A stretch of DNA of 64,000 nt from Nocardioides sp. BGMRC 2183 (GTDB lineage: Bacteria; Actinomycetota; Actinomycetes; Propionibacteriales; Nocardioidaceae), in the NCBI GenBank assembly GCA_008123405.1, contig VSSA01000008.1, forward strand, positions 1 to 64,000, in the 5' to 3' direction. The translations under genes and the position numbers were made by a program. Of the stretch, positions 1 through 8,098 are shown piece by piece (the first letter of the stretch is position 1; each line of letters begins with the position of its first letter). The notes below the pieces were generated by a model, which did no database searches, was not told the DNA's origin, and saw only the letters and a list, made by a program, of their open reading frames with translations.

Positions 1-65
1 CGAGGATCAGGCATCACAACTCCCAACTACTCAGAAGTTGCGTCGACCCCTTGAACCAAAGATAG

Positions 66-81
66 GCGTTTGCGCCGGGTC
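66..81 (+). repeat. Dispersed 16-bp intergenic repeat, copy 1
   Basis: GCGTTTGCGCCGGGTC. The same 16 bases occur at 37348-37363 and, inverted, at 37157-37172. This copy lies in the non-coding stretch upstream of pntA. I see no convincing gene between 1 and 238. Confidence 0.75.
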
Positions 82-238
82 GGCGACGCCGTACTGCTGG
101 TCCCGAGCGCACGGTTGGATCGATCCCACCCCCACTGAGTCCCAGGTCACGTCCCGGTGATCGTGAGACGACCCCCGGGCGCGGTGAGGGCTGTGTACGT
201 TGACGAGCGATTTGTGCCCCCGATCACCTGGAGGAACG

Positions 239-1777
239 GTGCTCATCGGCATTCCGCGCGAGTCCAAGACGGGCGAGACCCTCGTCGCAGCGACCGCGAA
301 GACAGCCACCCAATTGCGCAAGCTCGGCTACGACCTGGTCGTCGAGTCCGGCGCCGGCGTTGCCGCCGACCAACTCGACGATGCGTTCGCTGCGGCCGAG
401 GTCCGCATCGGCACGGCTGAGGACGTCTGGTCCGCTGACGTCGTGATCAAGGTCAACGCCCCCACTGCGGACGAGATCGCCCGGATGCGGCGCGGTGCCT
501 GCGTCATCTCGATGATGGCCCCGGCCCGCAGCCCCGAGCTGTTGGAGCAGCTCCAGGCCGCCGGCGTGACCGCGTTGGCCATGGACGCGGTGCCGCGGAT
601 CTCGCGTGCGCAGTCGATGGACGTGTTGTCCTCGATGGCCAACGTCGCCGGCTACCGCGCGGTGGTCGAGGCTGCCCATGAGTTCGGCCGGATGTTCACC
701 GGCCAGGTGACCGCAGCCGGGAAGGTGCCGCCGGCGCGGGTCTTCGTGGTCGGCGCCGGCGTGGCCGGTCTGGCCGCGATCGGTGCGGCCTCAGCGATGG
801 GCGCGATCGTGCGCGCCTTCGACGTACGGCCCGAGGTGGCCGAGCAGGTCGAGTCGATGGGCGCGGAGTTCGTGCACGTGGAGATGGAGCAGGAGGTCTC
901 CTCCGACGGCTACGCCAAGGAGATGACCGCTGCTCAGGAGGCCGCCACCGCGGCGATGTACGACGAGGAGGCCCGTGCCGCCGACATCGTGATCACCACC
1001 GCGCTGATCCCGGGCCGCCCGGCCCCGAAGCTGATCACCGCCGAGACCATCGCCGGCATGGCCGGCGGCTCGGTGATCGTGGACATGGCCGCGGCCAACG
1101 GCGGCAACGCCGCGCTCACCTCTGCCGACGAGCGGATCGTGACCGACAACGGCGTCACCATCCTGGGCTACACCGATCTGGCCGGCCGACTGGCCGCCCA
1201 GACCAGCCAGCTGTACGGGACGAACATCGTCAACCTGCTCAAGCTGCTGACCCCGGAGAAGGACGGTCAGCTCACGCTGGACATGGACGACGTGGTGCAG
1301 CGCGGCATCACCGTGGTCAAGGACGGCGAGGGCATGTGGCCGCCGCCGGCGGTCCAGGTCTCCGCGGCGCCGAAGCCGGAGGCTGCGGCTGCTCCGGTGG
1401 CCGAGCCCGCCCCGACCAAGCCCCCGATGTCGGCGGGCACGAAGGTCGGGCTGGTGCTCGGTGCGATCGCGCTCTTCTGGCTGGTCAACGCCACCGCGCC
1501 GGGCGACATCCCGCAGCACTTCAACGTGCTGATGCTCTCGATCGTGATCGGCTACTACGTGATCGGCAAGGTCGCGCACGCCCTGCACACCCCGCTGATG
1601 TCGGTGACCAACGCGATCTCCGGCGTGGTCGTGGTGGGTGCACTGGTGCAGATCGCCAGCGACGACCTGCTCATCGTCTCGCTGTCCGCGGTCGCGATCC
1701 TGCTGGCCTCGATCAACATCTTCGGTGGCTTCGCGGTCACCCGACGCATGCTCGCCATGTTCAGCAAGGGGGCCTGA
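239..1777 (+). CDS. pntA: NAD(P) transhydrogenase subunit alpha
   Basis: This is the alpha subunit of the proton-translocating transhydrogenase, which moves hydride between NADH and NADP+ using the proton gradient. The protein is 512 residues, close to E. coli PntA, and is the fused form in which the NAD-binding domain I (about 1-370, with the Rossmann motif GAGVAG near residue 171) is followed by a Pro/Ala linker and about four membrane segments (about 400-510). I chose the GTG at 239 because GGAGG lies at 230-234 and the family N-terminus (LIGIPRE) starts there; the longer frame from 200 adds unrelated residues. pntB follows after 3 bases, so the two are co-translated. The likely role is NADPH supply and NAD(P) redox balance. 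Confidence 0.96.
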   Translation: MLIGIPRESKTGETLVAATAKTATQLRKLGYDLVVESGAGVAADQLDDAFAAAEVRIGTAEDVWSADVVIKVNAPTADEIARMRRGACVISMMAPARSPELLEQLQAAGVTALAMDAVPRISRAQSMDVLSSMANVAGYRAVVEAAHEFGRMFTGQVTAAGKVPPARVFVVGAGVAGLAAIGAASAMGAIVRAFDVRPEVAEQVESMGAEFVHVEMEQEVSSDGYAKEMTAAQEAATAAMYDEEARAADIVITTALIPGRPAPKLITAETIAGMAGGSVIVDMAAANGGNAALTSADERIVTDNGVTILGYTDLAGRLAAQTSQLYGTNIVNLLKLLTPEKDGQLTLDMDDVVQRGITVVKDGEGMWPPPAVQVSAAPKPEAAAAPVAEPAPTKPPMSAGTKVGLVLGAIALFWLVNATAPGDIPQHFNVLMLSIVIGYYVIGKVAHALHTPLMSVTNAISGVVVVGALVQIASDDLLIVSLSAVAILLASINIFGGFAVTRRMLAMFSKGA

Positions 1778-1780
1778 GCC

Positions 1781-3250
1781 ATGGATATCAACTCCATCAC
1801 CGTCGCGGCGTACATCGTCGCGTCCCTGCTGTTCATCCTGTCGCTGGCCGGGCTCTCCAAGCACGAGTCGGCCAAGAACGGTCTGACCTACGGCATGGTC
1901 GGCATGGCGATCGCGCTGGTCGCCACCGTCGCCGCGACCATCGACGTCAGCGAGTACGTCGACCACCGCGCGCTGGTCATCACCCTGATGCTGGCCGCCA
2001 TCGCCATCGGTGCGGTCATCGGCCTGTGGCGCGCCCGGATCGTCGAGATGACCGGCATGCCCGAGCTGATCGCGCTGCTGCACTCCTTCGTGGGTCTCGC
2101 CGCCGTGCTGATCGGTTGGAACGGCCACATCGGCGGCGCGCACCTCAGCGAGGGCGACAGCGTCGCGCTCGGTGACATCAAGGCGCTGATCAACATCCAC
2201 GAGGCCGAGGTTGCGATCGGCATCTTCATCGGTGCGGTCACCTTCACCGGCTCGATCGTGGCCAACCTCAAGCTGAGCGCGCGGATGAAGTCCGCGCCGC
2301 TGATGCTGCCGGGGAAGAACTACATCAACGTCGGCTCGTTGGTGCTGTTCGCGATCCTGACCGCGATCTACGTCTCGATGGACACCCACCACTTCATCAG
2401 CGGTGACACCTCCACCGGCGCGACCGTGCTGCTCGGCGCGATCACCGTGCTGGCGTTGGCGCTCGGCTGGCACCTGGTCGCCTCCATCGGCGGCGGCGAC
2501 ATGCCGGTCGTGGTCTCGATGCTGAACAGCTACTCCGGCTGGGCCGCGGCCGCCTCGGGCTTCCTGCTCGGCAACGACCTGCTCATCGTCACCGGTGCGC
2601 TGGTCGGCTCCTCCGGTGCCTACCTCTCCTACATCATGTGCAAGGCGATGAACCGCTCGTTCATCTCCGTGATCGCGGGCGGGTTCGGCATCGAGGCCCC
2701 GGCCGGGGACGACAAGGACTACGGCGAGCACCGCGAGATCCACGCCGACGCCGCCGCCGAGCTGCTCGCCGGCGCCTCCTCGGTGGTGATCACCCCGGGC
2801 TACGGCATGGCGGTCGCCCAAGCGCAGTATCCGGTGGCCGACCTGACCGCCAAGCTGCGGGCCAAGGGCGTCGACGTACGGTTCGGCATCCACCCGGTCG
2901 CGGGGCGTCTGCCCGGACACATGAACGTGCTGCTGGCCGAGGCCAAGCTGCCCTACGACATCGTGCTCGAGATGGACGAGATCAACGACGACTTCCCCGA
3001 GGTCGACGTCGTCCTGGTCATCGGCGCCAACGACACCGTCAACCCCGCAGCCTCCGAAGACCCCACCTCCCCGATCGCCGGCATGCCGGTCCTCGAGGTC
3101 TGGAACGCACGCGACGTCATCGTGTTCAAGCGGTCCATGGCCGCCGGTTACGCCGGCGTGCAGAACCCGCTCTTCTTCCGCGACAACAGCCAGATGCTCT
3201 TCGGCGACGCGAAGGACAAGGTCGAGGAGATCGTCCACCACCTCAGCTGA
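1781..3250 (+). CDS. pntB: NAD(P) transhydrogenase subunit beta
   Basis: This is the beta subunit, pairing with the upstream alpha subunit in the membrane. The protein is 489 residues. About nine hydrophobic segments fill residues 1-270 and form part of the proton channel. The cytoplasmic NADP(H)-binding domain III follows, with the family fingerprint [10 protein letters not shown] near residue 342 and [10 protein letters not shown] near residue 410. The start is the ATG three bases after the pntA stop. The gene ends 31 bases before a strong inverted repeat that probably terminates the operon. Confidence 0.97.
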   Translation: MDINSITVAAYIVASLLFILSLAGLSKHESAKNGLTYGMVGMAIALVATVAATIDVSEYVDHRALVITLMLAAIAIGAVIGLWRARIVEMTGMPELIALLHSFVGLAAVLIGWNGHIGGAHLSEGDSVALGDIKALINIHEAEVAIGIFIGAVTFTGSIVANLKLSARMKSAPLMLPGKNYINVGSLVLFAILTAIYVSMDTHHFISGDTSTGATVLLGAITVLALALGWHLVASIGGGDMPVVVSMLNSYSGWAAAASGFLLGNDLLIVTGALVGSSGAYLSYIMCKAMNRSFISVIAGGFGIEAPAGDDKDYGEHREIHADAAAELLAGASSVVITPGYGMAVAQAQYPVADLTAKLRAKGVDVRFGIHPVAGRLPGHMNVLLAEAKLPYDIVLEMDEINDDFPEVDVVLVIGANDTVNPAASEDPTSPIAGMPVLEVWNARDVIVFKRSMAAGYAGVQNPLFFRDNSQMLFGDAKDKVEEIVHHLS

Positions 3251-3281
3251 TCGGCTGCGGCGGTCACCGGTCGCCGCCGGT

Positions 3282-3329
3282 TTGCGTCATACGAAGTGAG
3301 GGCGGGGGACCCCACTTCGTATGACGCAA
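3282..3329. terminator. 17-bp perfect inverted repeat between convergent genes
   Basis: Arms 3282-3298 and 3313-3329 (TTGCGTCATACGAAGTG and its complement) enclose a 14-base loop. The repeat sits between pntB and the oppositely oriented thpR, so it could stop transcription from both sides. There is no U tract, and the stem is less GC-rich than the surroundings. Confidence 0.65.
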
Positions 3330-3348
3330 GCCGGGCGGCCAGCCCCAC

Positions 3349-3924
3349 TCAGTTGCCGATCGGGATCTCGGCCAGCGTCTGGTAGCGCGGCCGACCACCA
3401 GGACCCTCACCCAGGTACGAGGCGACCACTGCCACCTCGTAGACCGGCCACTCCGGCCCGGCGTAGGTCTCCAGGAGCCGCACCCAGGCGGTGGTGTCGG
3501 CGGGCCGGCGCAGCCGCGCCACGGTCACGTGGGGACGGTACCGCTGGCCGTCCACCCGTGTGCCGACCTTGACGGCGGCGTTGCGGGCGCGCCCGGCCAT
3601 CCGCTCCACCACGACGTCGGCGGCCTCACTGACGGGCTGCACTCCGACGGCGAGCACCTTGGTGGCGGCCGCGTCCGGGAAGACGACCGGCCCGGCCAGT
3701 CGCAGGTCCGGGAGCGGGGTGCGCTCCAGTCCGTCGGCCAGCCGATCGATGTAGTCGTCGACCCGTCCTTCGGCCACATCGGGCAGGAACGCGAGCGTGA
3801 TGTGGAACTGGTCGGCGAGCGTCCAGCGGAAGTCGGCGGCGTCGCGACGAGGGTCGAGGAAGCCGTCGAGATGCTCGACGGCTTCCTCGGATGGGATCAG
3901 GGCGGCGAAGAGGCGGGTACCCAT
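3349..3924 (-). CDS. thpR: RNA 2',3'-cyclic phosphodiesterase (2H/LigT family)
   Basis: A 191-residue member of the 2H phosphoesterase family, the usual length for ThpR/LigT. Both catalytic H-x-T motifs are visible: HITL at residues 41-44 and HVTV at 132-135. Family members hydrolyse 2',3'-cyclic phosphate ends of RNA, and some ligate tRNA halves; the physiological substrate in bacteria is uncertain. The gene stands alone, converging on pntB. The ATG at 3924 is kept because the family N-terminus (RLFAALIP) begins there; no clear ribosome binding site is visible. Confidence 0.9.
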   Translation of the reverse strand: MGTRLFAALIPSEEAVEHLDGFLDPRRDAADFRWTLADQFHITLAFLPDVAEGRVDDYIDRLADGLERTPLPDLRLAGPVVFPDAAATKVLAVGVQPVSEAADVVVERMAGRARNAAVKVGTRVDGQRYRPHVTVARLRRPADTTAWVRLLETYAGPEWPVYEVAVVASYLGEGPGGRPRYQTLAEIPIGN

Positions 3925-3985
3925 GAGCCCATCATGACGTGGACCGCTGGGACCTAGCCTCGGTGTTTCATCGCGGCTAGGCCGT

Positions 3986-4073
3986 CCCCAACCCGCAACG
4001 CGACCGTCCCGAACTCACAACTCAACGGGCCCGAACCCACAACTCAACGGGCCCGAACCCACAACTCAACGGG
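3986..4073. repeat. 22-bp tandem repeat, array A
   Basis: Three near-identical 22-base units (4008-4029, 4030-4051, 4052-4073; CCCGAACCCACAACTCAACG GG, written in two parts) follow one degenerate unit at 3986-4007. The last unit contains the TCA that is the stop codon of the minus-strand rhamnosidase gene ending at 4066. A related array lies at 46299-46384. Confidence 0.85.
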
Positions 4074-7000
4074 GGCGCACGCGGTATCGGACGGTGTCGG
4101 TGCCTCGCGTGACGCCCTTGGAGCCGACGTAGACGACGCGGACCGGCTTCCAGCCCTTGCCGCGGGCACGGAAGCTGACACTGGCGCGACCGTCACTCAC
4201 GCGAACCGACCGCGTGACCTTGCCGGAGCGGAGCTTGACCTTGCCGGTCGGCGTGACGCCCTGGGCGGCGACCCGCACCGTGACCCGCACCTTGTTGCCG
4301 GCGCGGACGCTGCCCGGCTTCACCGTGGCCCGCACCGTGCTGGCTGCCTTGACCACGCGTTTGGTGGGAGCGGAGGTCGCGGTGGCCGTGGCGTCGTCGT
4401 ACTCGGCGGTGACCTCGACGCTCAGGCGGCTGCGGACGTCGGCAGCCTTCGGGCGGTAGGTCCACGACGTGGCGCCGGTGATCGGGGCGTCGTCGCGCAG
4501 CCACTGCACCGTGGTCTCTGCCTCAGCCGGGTCCCACTCGCCCTCGTCGGCGCGCAACCGGCCGCCGACGACCGCGCTGCCCGTGATCGTCGGCGCTTCC
4601 ACCGACTCCGGAGCGTCCGGGTCCGGGACCTCCTCGGTGGTGGCGAAGCTCCACTCCCCCGACCCGATCCGGTACGACGTCACGCCGGCCTCGGTGCCCA
4701 GCTCCTCGGCCTCGGCGCCGGTCGGCCCGCTCACCTCGTAGGTCATGCCCTCGGGCGCCTCCGGCAGCGCGACCACAGCGCTCACGTTGACCGGGATCTC
4801 GGTGGTCAGCCCGACCTCGTCGCCGTCGCGGGTCCATGCGGAGGAGACCGGGCCGCGCTGGGTCATCTGGGAGCCACTGGCCTCGGTCAGGCCGGTGTCG
4901 GGGGCGCTGATCGCGACCTCGGCGGCGCCCGGGTCGGTGACCTCGATGCCGAGCACCGACTCGTGGATCTCGACGATCCCCTCCGAGCCCCAGCCGTGCG
5001 ACGCGCTGTTCGCGCTGCCGCTGAGCTCCCAGGCCTCGGGAGTGAAGGTGCCGCCGCCGGCGAGCCAGCCGGCCCAGCCGTAGTCGTCCTCGTTGGTCAG
5101 CAGGCTCAGCAGGCCCTCGCCGTTGCCGGAGTCGGCGAGTGCCTCGAGCAGGACGTGGGCGGTCATCGGTCCCTGCTTCATGCCCATCGAGCCCAGGTGC
5201 TCGCCGAGGGCCGGAAGGGCCTCCTCCGGCGCGATGCCGAAGGCGATCGCGTAGGAGGTGGAGTGCTGGCCGGCGTGGGTGGACTGACTGCCGTCGGCCA
5301 TGATGCCGTCGATGTAGACCCCGTCCTCGCGGCGGAGTTTGGCGTTCATCGCGTCGGCGAGCGTGTCGGCGTCCGTGGTGTAGCCGTCGACTTCCTCGGC
5401 AGGCTTGCCGAGCTCTTCAGCGATCCGACCGACGGTGCGCAGCACGTCCACGCCGAGGGCGTTGACCGTGGTGCGGGCCGTGGCCTCCATGTCGTAGTCG
5501 AACCGTCCGTGCGCCGGCCAGTCGACGATGCCGTAGAGGTACTGGCCGGATCCACCGGAGAGCTGGGTGACCAGCCCGGCGGTCGGGCCGTCGACGGCGA
5601 TGTGGCGCCGGACGTAGTCGGCGGTCGCCGACAGCTCGTCGTAGGTGTCCTCGAGGACGGCGCGGTCACCGGTGTCGGCGTAGTAGTTCCAGATCCAGCT
5701 GGGCACGACCTCGGTGAAGTCGGGGATGTCCCGCTTGCCGTCCCCGTTGGGGTAGACGGCGTTGTAGCGCCCGGCGCTGTCACCCTCGCTCCAGTAGCGG
5801 GTCTGGCTGAGCATGAACTCCCGGATCGCCTGCCGGCTGGCCACCCGCTCGCCGGCCGAGGTCATCAGCCCGTGCGAGATGTTGACGGTGTCGTGCAGGA
5901 ACTGTCCCTGCTCCCGGGTCGGGGTGTCGACGAAGGTCTCCTGCACCGAGTAGAGCAGCGAGCGCTGCATCAGGTCGTAGACCGAGTCCAGGGTGTCGTT
6001 GTCGCTGTCGAAGGTGGAGGCGGAGTCGGCCGGCACCTCGGTGTGCACGATCGTCGCGGTGACGTCGTCGACCGTGATCTCCTCCTCCGCGCCGGGGATC
6101 TCCAGGTAGCGGAAGCCCAGGTGGCCGAACGCCTCGAAGTCTTGGGCACCGTCTGCCTGGGTGTAGGGCCAGGTCATGTTCGTGCCCTGAGTGTCGGTGC
6201 CGGCGGTGGAGACGCGGCCATCCTCGGCCAGACCGTAGCTGGCCCGGATCGGGAGCTCACGCCCCTCGACGCCGTCCTCGAAGTGGACAGCCGGCCGGGC
6301 CGGGATGACCACGCCGAAGTCCGCAACCGGGGTGCCGTCCTCGGCGGTCAGGATCCGCTCGGGGTGGACGACGGTCTCGGTGAGCCGGGTCTGCTGACCC
6401 TCCAGGTGGGTGAAGGTGTCGGTGGGGTGCTCGCCGATGACGACGGCGTCGGACCAGCCGCTGTCGTCGTACCCGAGGGCCTTCCAGTCGCCGATCTGTG
6501 CGGCCTGGTCGCCACGGAGGTGCTCGATGTAGAGGCCCTCGCCGTTGCGGGTGCCCTCCAGCTCGTACGGCCCGCGGCGCACCTTCCAGGAGTCGTCGGT
6601 GGTGACCACGAACTCGCTGCCGTCGGCGTACTCGATCACGAGGCGGGCGAGCAGGCCGGGTTCGCCGGCCGCGCGGCCCTGCCCGCTGGAGAACCAGTGC
6701 AGCATCGCGCCGACCGAGAGGTCTTGGCCGGCGGTGACCAGGTCGGTGATGTCGGCCGCCTGGTAGTAGCCCTCGCCGGGGTAGCCGTAGTTGGTCATCC
6801 GGTCGGCGCGTTCGCCGTCGAGGTAGAGCTCGGCGACATGGCTGGCCGAGAGGTAGCTGCGCGCCCGGACGATCTCGCCGTCCGGTACGGCGACCTCGGT
6901 GCGGGCCAGCGTGTACTCGTCGGCCTCCCGGGTCGGGGTGGGCGCGGCCCAGGCAGAAAGGTCACCGGAGAAGTCCTCGGTGAAGAGGGTGTCGCTGCCG

Positions 7001-7983
7001 TCGAGCGACGTCACCTTGATGTTGTCGAAGACGCCGATCTCGGCGCCACGGGAGCTGGCGACTCCCTCCCGCAGGCCGATCGTGCCGGCCAGCGAGGCAG
7101 TGGTGGACGGGTCGGTCCAGGTGTCGACCTCGACCCCATCGATGCTGGTGGTGATCGTGGTTCCCTCGACCCGGATCTCGAGCGCGTAGGTGCCCCCCTC
7201 TTCGATGTCGACGTCGAGCGAACGACGACCGTCCCGCGGGAAGGAGCCATCGACCATCGTGTGGGTCTTCAACGCGCCCTCGTAGCCGTGCAGCTGCCAC
7301 ATGTAGCCGTTGCGCCCGTCGGGCGAGCGCAGCACCACGGCCGCCGCGTGATGCTCGATGGTGACGTCGGCGGAGAAGACGTAGTCGGTCCAGGTCTGCC
7401 CACTGTCCAGCATGGTGATGGGCTGTGCGTTGCTACCGGTCACCCGACCGGCGCCGTCGACGATCTCCAGCGGGCCGCCCTGGTCCGGGTTGCCCGGTGG
7501 GCGCCGGATCCACTCCGCGCCGCCCCAGTCGCCGTCGGCGAGGCCGGTCTCGAAGGTGGCCTCCGCCCACGGCGACTCCTGGTCGTCGCGGTCCCAGGTC
7601 CGCACCCGCCAGTCGTAGGCGGCGCCGGGCTCGAGCGCCGACCCGTCGTAGTCGACGTAGGACTGCTGGTCGGAGTCGACCTTGTCGCTGTCCCAGACCA
7701 CGTCGCCGCCCGCGTCGCGGACCTCGACCTCATAGGCGGACTGGATCTCGTTGCCGTCGGTGTCGGTCGGGAGCCAGCCGAACCGCGGGGTGAGGTCGGT
7801 GTTGAGCGGCCGCGCCACGTCGTCGACGACGAGGCCGGTCGGGGCGCCGGGGGCGGCGCCGTCCGGCTCGGCCTGCGCCGGCGGCGGTTGCAGCGCGCAG
7901 AGGGTGCCGGCGGTCAGTGTGACCGCGAGCGCGGCGAGGCCGGCCCGGCGAGGTCGCAGGTGGGCGGGGCGGTCGATACGCAT
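4066..7983 (-). CDS. Secreted alpha-L-rhamnosidase, GH78 type (1305 aa)
   Basis: This enzyme removes terminal alpha-L-rhamnose outside the cell. A signal peptide (about residues 1-39, ending AQAEP) is followed by a fibronectin-like domain, a lectin-like insert (about 140-360), the GH78 N-terminal beta domains and the (alpha/alpha)6 catalytic domain. The motif DTPTREQGQF near residue 687 carries the conserved acidic residue expected for the general acid. The tail has an Ig-like module (about 1130-1205) and a strongly basic Ig-like module ending in RVRPR. I chose the ATG at 7983 because GGAG lies just upstream and the signal peptide begins there; the longer frame adds 18 residues with no signal. 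An operator-like palindrome lies 15 bases upstream. The stop codon is inside a 22-bp repeat. Confidence 0.9.
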   Translation of the reverse strand: MRIDRPAHLRPRRAGLAALAVTLTAGTLCALQPPPAQAEPDGAAPGAPTGLVVDDVARPLNTDLTPRFGWLPTDTDGNEIQSAYEVEVRDAGGDVVWDSDKVDSDQQSYVDYDGSALEPGAAYDWRVRTWDRDDQESPWAEATFETGLADGDWGGAEWIRRPPGNPDQGGPLEIVDGAGRVTGSNAQPITMLDSGQTWTDYVFSADVTIEHHAAAVVLRSPDGRNGYMWQLHGYEGALKTHTMVDGSFPRDGRRSLDVDIEEGGTYALEIRVEGTTITTSIDGVEVDTWTDPSTTASLAGTIGLREGVASSRGAEIGVFDNIKVTSLDGSDTLFTEDFSGDLSAWAAPTPTREADEYTLARTEVAVPDGEIVRARSYLSASHVAELYLDGERADRMTNYGYPGEGYYQAADITDLVTAGQDLSVGAMLHWFSSGQGRAAGEPGLLARLVIEYADGSEFVVTTDDSWKVRRGPYELEGTRNGEGLYIEHLRGDQAAQIGDWKALGYDDSGWSDAVVIGEHPTDTFTHLEGQQTRLTETVVHPERILTAEDGTPVADFGVVIPARPAVHFEDGVEGRELPIRASYGLAEDGRVSTAGTDTQGTNMTWPYTQADGAQDFEAFGHLGFRYLEIPGAEEEITVDDVTATIVHTEVPADSASTFDSDNDTLDSVYDLMQRSLLYSVQETFVDTPTREQGQFLHDTVNISHGLMTSAGERVASRQAIREFMLSQTRYWSEGDSAGRYNAVYPNGDGKRDIPDFTEVVPSWIWNYYADTGDRAVLEDTYDELSATADYVRRHIAVDGPTAGLVTQLSGGSGQYLYGIVDWPAHGRFDYDMEATARTTVNALGVDVLRTVGRIAEELGKPAEEVDGYTTDADTLADAMNAKLRREDGVYIDGIMADGSQSTHAGQHSTSYAIAFGIAPEEALPALGEHLGSMGMKQGPMTAHVLLEALADSGNGEGLLSLLTNEDDYGWAGWLAGGGTFTPEAWELSGSANSASHGWGSEGIVEIHESVLGIEVTDPGAAEVAISAPDTGLTEASGSQMTQRGPVSSAWTRDGDEVGLTTEIPVNVSAVVALPEAPEGMTYEVSGPTGAEAEELGTEAGVTSYRIGSGEWSFATTEEVPDPDAPESVEAPTITGSAVVGGRLRADEGEWDPAEAETTVQWLRDDAPITGATSWTYRPKAADVRSRLSVEVTAEYDDATATATSAPTKRVVKAASTVRATVKPGSVRAGNKVRVTVRVAAQGVTPTGKVKLRSGKVTRSVRVSDGRASVSFRARGKGWKPVRVVYVGSKGVTRGTDTVRYRVRPR

Positions 7984-7998
7984 AACGTCTCCACTCGG

Positions 7999-8018
7999 GT
8001 TGTGAAACGATTCACAAC
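7999..8018. promoter_or_regulatory. Operator-like palindrome A (LacI-type core, also CRP-like)
   Basis: GTTGTGAA-ACGA-TTCACAAC has perfect 8-bp arms. Its core TGAAACGATTCA (8003-8014) matches the motif at three other sites near rhamnose genes. The span 8001-8016 also fits TGTGA-N6-TCACA, the CRP/GlxR consensus. It lies just before the rhamnosidase start at 7983, a position suited to repression by the local LacI-family protein. The binding protein is inferred. Confidence 0.65.
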
Positions 8019-8055
8019 GGAGTGTGGCGGTCGCCACTCCTCAGGGCAACGGTTC

Positions 8056-8091
8056 TGCGGCAGGTTGGCCGGATCCGGCCAACCTGCCGCA
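8056..8091. terminator. 36-bp perfect palindrome downstream of the second rhamnosidase
   Basis: A perfect palindrome with no loop, centred on GGATCC. It starts 8 bases past the stop of the gene ending at 8099, so a terminator hairpin is the simplest reading. Its central 16 bases (TGGCCGGATCCGGCCA, 8066-8081) recur exactly at 19398-19413, again upstream of a rhamnosidase, so a protein-binding site is also possible. Confidence 0.5.
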
Positions 8092-8098
8092 CCGTCGG

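Noticed and set aside
1-238. Partial gene at the left edge
   Set aside because: Frames here are short, lack domain patterns and have stops; only a dispersed 16-bp repeat is supported.
791-3241. Long minus-strand open frame opposite pntAB (816 codons)
   Set aside because: Low-complexity Gly/Asp/His/Val protein typical of the antisense frame of a GC-rich gene; pntA and pntB on the other strand are certain.
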